A stretch of 7,234 nucleotides of DNA from Chloroflexota bacterium (GTDB lineage: Bacteria > Chloroflexota > Anaerolineae > UBA1429): contig JAAZBQ010000152.1 of assembly GCA_012513725.1 (NCBI GenBank), forward strand, positions 1-7,234, read 5' to 3'. Within the stretch, counting starts at the first letter, position 1, and the number at the start of each line of letters is the position of its first letter. Under the pieces are notes generated by a model. That model had not been told where the DNA came from and did not search any database. It saw only the letters and a list, made by a program, of their open reading frames with translations. Position numbers and translations under genes: made by a program. Positions 5,271-7,234 of this stretch are shown piece by piece.

Positions 5271-6092
5271 ATGCCCGAAATGCCCGATCTCGAGGTGATC
5301 GCCGAAGTGCTGGGGCGCAAGGTCGTGGGGCGGCGCATCGCGTCCGCCAAGGTCCTCCGCCCCCTGGTCGTGCGCTCGCTGCCCGATGGCGCCGAGCCCT
5401 GCGCGCTCCTCGCCGGCCGCGATGTGCGGGAGGTCTCGCGCCGGGGCAAGTTCCTGCTCTTGGACCTGGGGGATGGCCTCTGGCTGGCCGTGAACCCCAT
5501 GCTCGCCGGAAGCCTTCGCCACGGGTCGCACCCGCTAAAGCGCCTGACGCGCGACTATCTATCGCTGGTCCTCTCCGACGGCACGGAGATCGCCTACCAC
5601 GACACCGAGGGGCTCGGCAAGGTGTACGTCACCCGCAGCCTGGACCTGGTGCCCGGCTACACCGACCTCGGCCCCGAGCCGCTGGCGCCGGAACTCACGG
5701 CGGAGGCGTTCCTGGCCCGTCTCAAGGGCTTTCGCGGCGAGATCAAGGGGGTCCTGACCCGCGGCGCCCTGGTGGCCGGCATCGGCAACGCCTACGCCGA
5801 CGAGATCCTGTTCGACGCCGGCGTCTACCCCTTTCGCCGGGTGAGCCAACTCTCCCGCGAGGAGCGCCTGCGGATCTTTCGGAGCATCCAGGACGTCCTA
5901 TCGGGGGCCGTCGCGGAGCTGCGGGAACTCATCGGCGAGGAGACCGACGCGCTGCACCGCGGGACGATGCGCGTCCACCTGCACAAGGGGGAGCCCTGCC
6001 CCCGCTGCGGCCAGGCGATCTCCGAGATCGCGGCCCGGGGGCGGATCACGGATTTCTGCCGGGCGTGCCAGCCCGGCTCGCTGTTCGGGTGA
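5271..6092 (+). CDS. Fpg/Nei-family DNA glycosylase (formamidopyrimidine-DNA glycosylase-like)
   Basis: This 273-residue bifunctional glycosylase/AP lyase should remove oxidised bases and cut the strand by beta,delta-elimination. After Met removal the N-terminal proline is P2, followed by E3 (MPEMPDLEVI), the catalytic pair. K60 in RRGKFLLL is the conserved DNA-contact lysine. GIGNAYADEIL (171-181) forms the helix-two-turn-helix with N173. The zinc finger has C243-x2-C246 and C263-x2-C266 with R258 in RGRITDF. The void-filling triad is unusual: Met77 is kept (NPMLAG), but the loop that reads DPRRFG in Fpg is DTEGLG (111-116), so the intercalating Arg and Phe are absent. Substrate range may therefore differ from 8-oxoguanine. 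I start at ATG 5271 because Pro2-Glu3 must be at the N-terminus, and GAGGGG (5257-5262) is 8 nt upstream. It is the third gene of the repair group. Because of the loop I give no mutM symbol. Confidence 0.93.
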   Translation: MPEMPDLEVIAEVLGRKVVGRRIASAKVLRPLVVRSLPDGAEPCALLAGRDVREVSRRGKFLLLDLGDGLWLAVNPMLAGSLRHGSHPLKRLTRDYLSLVLSDGTEIAYHDTEGLGKVYVTRSLDLVPGYTDLGPEPLAPELTAEAFLARLKGFRGEIKGVLTRGALVAGIGNAYADEILFDAGVYPFRRVSQLSREERLRIFRSIQDVLSGAVAELRELIGEETDALHRGTMRVHLHKGEPCPRCGQAISEIAARGRITDFCRACQPGSLFG

Positions 6093-6148
6093 GGGCGCTG
6101 GGGCCGTACCGGTCAGGGCCCGCAGCGCATCGTGGGGGAGGTTCGGGG

Positions 6149-6826
6149 GTGTCCGACTCGACACAAAACGCACAGCGTGTGCGGATCGCGTTCATCGGGG
6201 CGCTGGTCGCCCTCCTGGCGGTCACCGCCGGCGTCTGTGCGGGGGCCTACCGCGTCTACCAGCAGGGGGCGCTGAGCGCCGTCCTGGGCGGCAACGGGCG
6301 CCGGGCCATGCTCCTGGCCACCCCCACACCGCCCCCCACCGAGGCGCCTCCCACGGAAGCGCCAACCCCGGAACCCGGCGCCCTCGCCGACCCGACGGCT
6401 GAGCCGCTGCCGGAAGAGTCCGCCACGCCCGAGGCCTCCGAGACGCCGAGCCGCGTGCCCACCCCGGCGCCGACCGCCACCGACACGCCCACCCCCGACC
6501 CCCTGGCGGGCTCGTATAGCGTCGAGTACGCCGGCTGCATCACGCCGGGAGGCAGCACGGTCAAGGGCCGCGTCTTTGACCGCGACGGCCAGATCGTCGT
6601 CGGCGCACGGGTGTATGTCTCTCTGGACGACTGGTTGTACGACGTGCCGGGGGCCACCAACGACTCGGGTTGGTACGAGTTCTACCTGACCAATGGGCAG
6701 ACGGTGCAGATCGAGCGGCTGGTCATCGACGGTCGCGACCAGCCGCTCGCGGTGGAGGGCGAGGCCGCCGAGGGAGTGCCCGTGCGGCCCGACTGCTTCC
6801 AGGAACTGAACCTACAAGGGCACTGA
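6149..6826 (+). CDS. Single-pass membrane protein with Thr/Pro-rich stalk and small extracytoplasmic beta domain
   Basis: I do not recognise a named family. The 225-residue product has one hydrophobic segment at about 11-34 (RIAFIGALVALLAVTAG...), with a short N-terminus before it containing two arginines (R10, R12). Residues 57-118 are a low-complexity Thr/Pro/Glu/Ala stalk (PTEAPPTEAP, TATDTPTPDP). Residues 119-225 form a compact domain with the look of a carboxypeptidase-regulatory or Ig-like beta sandwich: GSTVKGRVFDRDGQIVVGARVYV, then NDSGWYEFYL. C130 and C216 bracket it and could form a disulphide outside the cell. The design is like that of the M23 protein in this window (anchor, linker, beta domain) but without a catalytic part. 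GTG 6149 follows GGGGGAGG (6134-6141) by 7 nt. The frame stays open far upstream, but that part is only the shadow of the glycosylase and exonuclease genes. It may be co-transcribed with the glycosylase 56 nt upstream. Confidence 0.82.
   Translation: MSDSTQNAQRVRIAFIGALVALLAVTAGVCAGAYRVYQQGALSAVLGGNGRRAMLLATPTPPPTEAPPTEAPTPEPGALADPTAEPLPEESATPEASETPSRVPTPAPTATDTPTPDPLAGSYSVEYAGCITPGGSTVKGRVFDRDGQIVVGARVYVSLDDWLYDVPGATNDSGWYEFYLTNGQTVQIERLVIDGRDQPLAVEGEAAEGVPVRPDCFQELNLQGH
6317..6502 (+). repeat. Low-complexity Thr/Pro/Glu-coding stretch
   Basis: This part of the membrane-protein gene encodes the extended stalk. It has imperfect repeats, clearest at 6335-6364, where PTEAP is coded twice in a row. 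The DNA is C-rich and may vary in length between strains. Confidence 0.6.
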
Positions 6827-6859
6827 GACCCAGGACCGCCAGCGCCGATCCCCGCAACA

Positions 6860-6892
6860 GAGGGGCTCCTCCCGCTACTGGCCGAGCCCCTC
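6860..6892. terminator. Inverted repeat between convergent genes (possible bidirectional terminator)
   Basis: GAGGGGCTC (6860-6868) and GAGCCCCTC (6884-6892) form a perfect 9-bp GC-rich stem with a 15-nt loop. It lies 34 nt after the membrane-protein stop and overlaps the last codons of the minus-strand gene, whose TAG stop (6875-6877) falls in the loop. Neither side has a clear T-run, so this would be an atypical intrinsic terminator. It could instead protect the transcript 3' ends. Confidence 0.4.
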
Positions 6893-7234
6893 GATCCGCC
6901 CCAACAACCGGTCGGGCGTTTCCACCGCGCGGAGACCCTCCAGGCGCGCCAGGGTCTCGGCGCCGGGCTCGGCCGCGGCGCCCACGGCTGTGTAGAACGC
7001 GTTGCGTTCGCCCCGGCCGGGCAGGTACCGGTGGGCCCAGTCGCTCTGGTAGCCCCGCCCGAGGGCGCGGGCGAGGAGGGTGTGCCCGTAGATCCAATCC
7101 GCCCCGCGGAGCATGTCCCCCACGAGGGGGCCCAGCGCATCGCTCCCAAAGTCGTCGATCAGCGGCTGGCCGGCCTTGTTCATCTCCGTCCCCACGACGA
7201 TGGGCAGGTCCCGCGCGCGGGCCATCTCCACCAC
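6875..7234 (-). CDS. Conserved protein of uncertain family, C-terminal part (5' end outside window)
   Basis: The minus-strand frame is open from the right edge to TAG 6875-6877, giving 119 residues. The edge codon is GTG, but the gene almost certainly continues beyond the window, because the sequence begins in the middle of a domain. Recognisable stretches are LPIVVGTEMNKAGQPLIDDF, a GADWIYGHTLLARALGRGYQSDWA segment, and LPGRGERNAFYTAVG. These look conserved and resemble, from memory, the C-terminal portion of PHP-type or other metal-dependent hydrolase-like proteins. I cannot confirm that, because the catalytic N-terminal region is not here. The last 30 or so residues are a Leu/Arg-rich helix. 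It runs convergent to the membrane-protein gene across a 48-nt gap. No function is assigned. Confidence 0.75.
   Translation of the reverse strand: MVEMARARDLPIVVGTEMNKAGQPLIDDFGSDALGPLVGDMLRGADWIYGHTLLARALGRGYQSDWAHRYLPGRGERNAFYTAVGAAAEPGAETLARLEGLRAVETPDRLLGRIEGLGQ

Noticed and set aside
5114..6148. Long plus-strand open frame leading into the membrane-protein gene (570 codons in total)
   Set aside because: This upstream part is an Arg/Pro/Gly-rich shadow of the exonuclease-WYL and glycosylase genes, both of which have clear family motifs. The real gene in this frame starts at GTG 6149 with its own ribosome-binding site.
6335..6366. Tandem repeat considered as a mobile or CRISPR-like repeat
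   Set aside because: It is an in-frame PTEAP duplication in a protein stalk with no spacer structure.
1..7234. Search for a defence system, prophage or integrated element
   Set aside because: Apart from the WYL-like domain, which also occurs in defence regulators, there are no integrase, transposase, toxin-antitoxin, restriction or Cas genes. I saw no attachment-site-like direct repeats, and the content is mostly housekeeping.

Overview
This GC-rich window reads as bacterial chromosome. It holds ten genes, eight complete and two cut by the window ends, packed with short gaps. The best lineage guess is Chloroflexota (Anaerolineae or a relative). Three proteins remind me of versions seen in that phylum: the membrane-anchored M23 peptidase with an HxxxE metal motif, the Fpg-like glycosylase with an NPMLAG / D-x3-LG-type loop, and the surface protein with a Thr/Pro linker. 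This assignment comes from remembered protein style, not from a database search.

Layout. Positions 1-279 (+) hold the C-terminal end of a GNAT acetyltransferase. Facing it is a minus-strand unit read from 2350 down to 248: a membrane-anchored M23 peptidase, an adenosine-specific-kinase-family protein (DUF355), and a Nudix hydrolase. The Nudix 3' end overlaps the GNAT 3' end by 32 bp. A good sigma70-type promoter (TTGACG-N16-TACAAT) lies just upstream of the peptidase gene. In the same 155-bp divergent gap, a weaker promoter points the other way to trmD. The plus strand then carries trmD, rplS (with its own strong TTGCCG-N17-TATAAT promoter), rnhB, a DEDDh exonuclease fused to a degenerate WYL domain, and an Fpg/Nei-type DNA glycosylase. 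A single-pass membrane protein with a Thr/Pro/Glu-rich stalk and a small extracytoplasmic beta domain follows. The last gene, on the minus strand from the right edge, is the C-terminal part of a conserved protein I cannot name with confidence. A 9-bp inverted repeat separates it from its convergent neighbour.

How the genes fit together. trmD-rplS is the conserved tail of the usual rpsP-rimM-trmD-rplS translation block, but the first two genes are absent here. rnhB (removal of ribonucleotides from DNA), the exonuclease-WYL protein and the glycosylase overlap or lie almost end to end, so they look like a translationally coupled DNA-repair group transcribed with or after rplS. The minus-strand unit combines cell-wall remodelling with two small nucleotide-related enzymes; the functional link is not obvious.

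Most of the window is housekeeping sequence. The item most worth following is the exonuclease-WYL fusion and its place between rnhB and the glycosylase. I see no CRISPR array, transposon, tRNA or rRNA.
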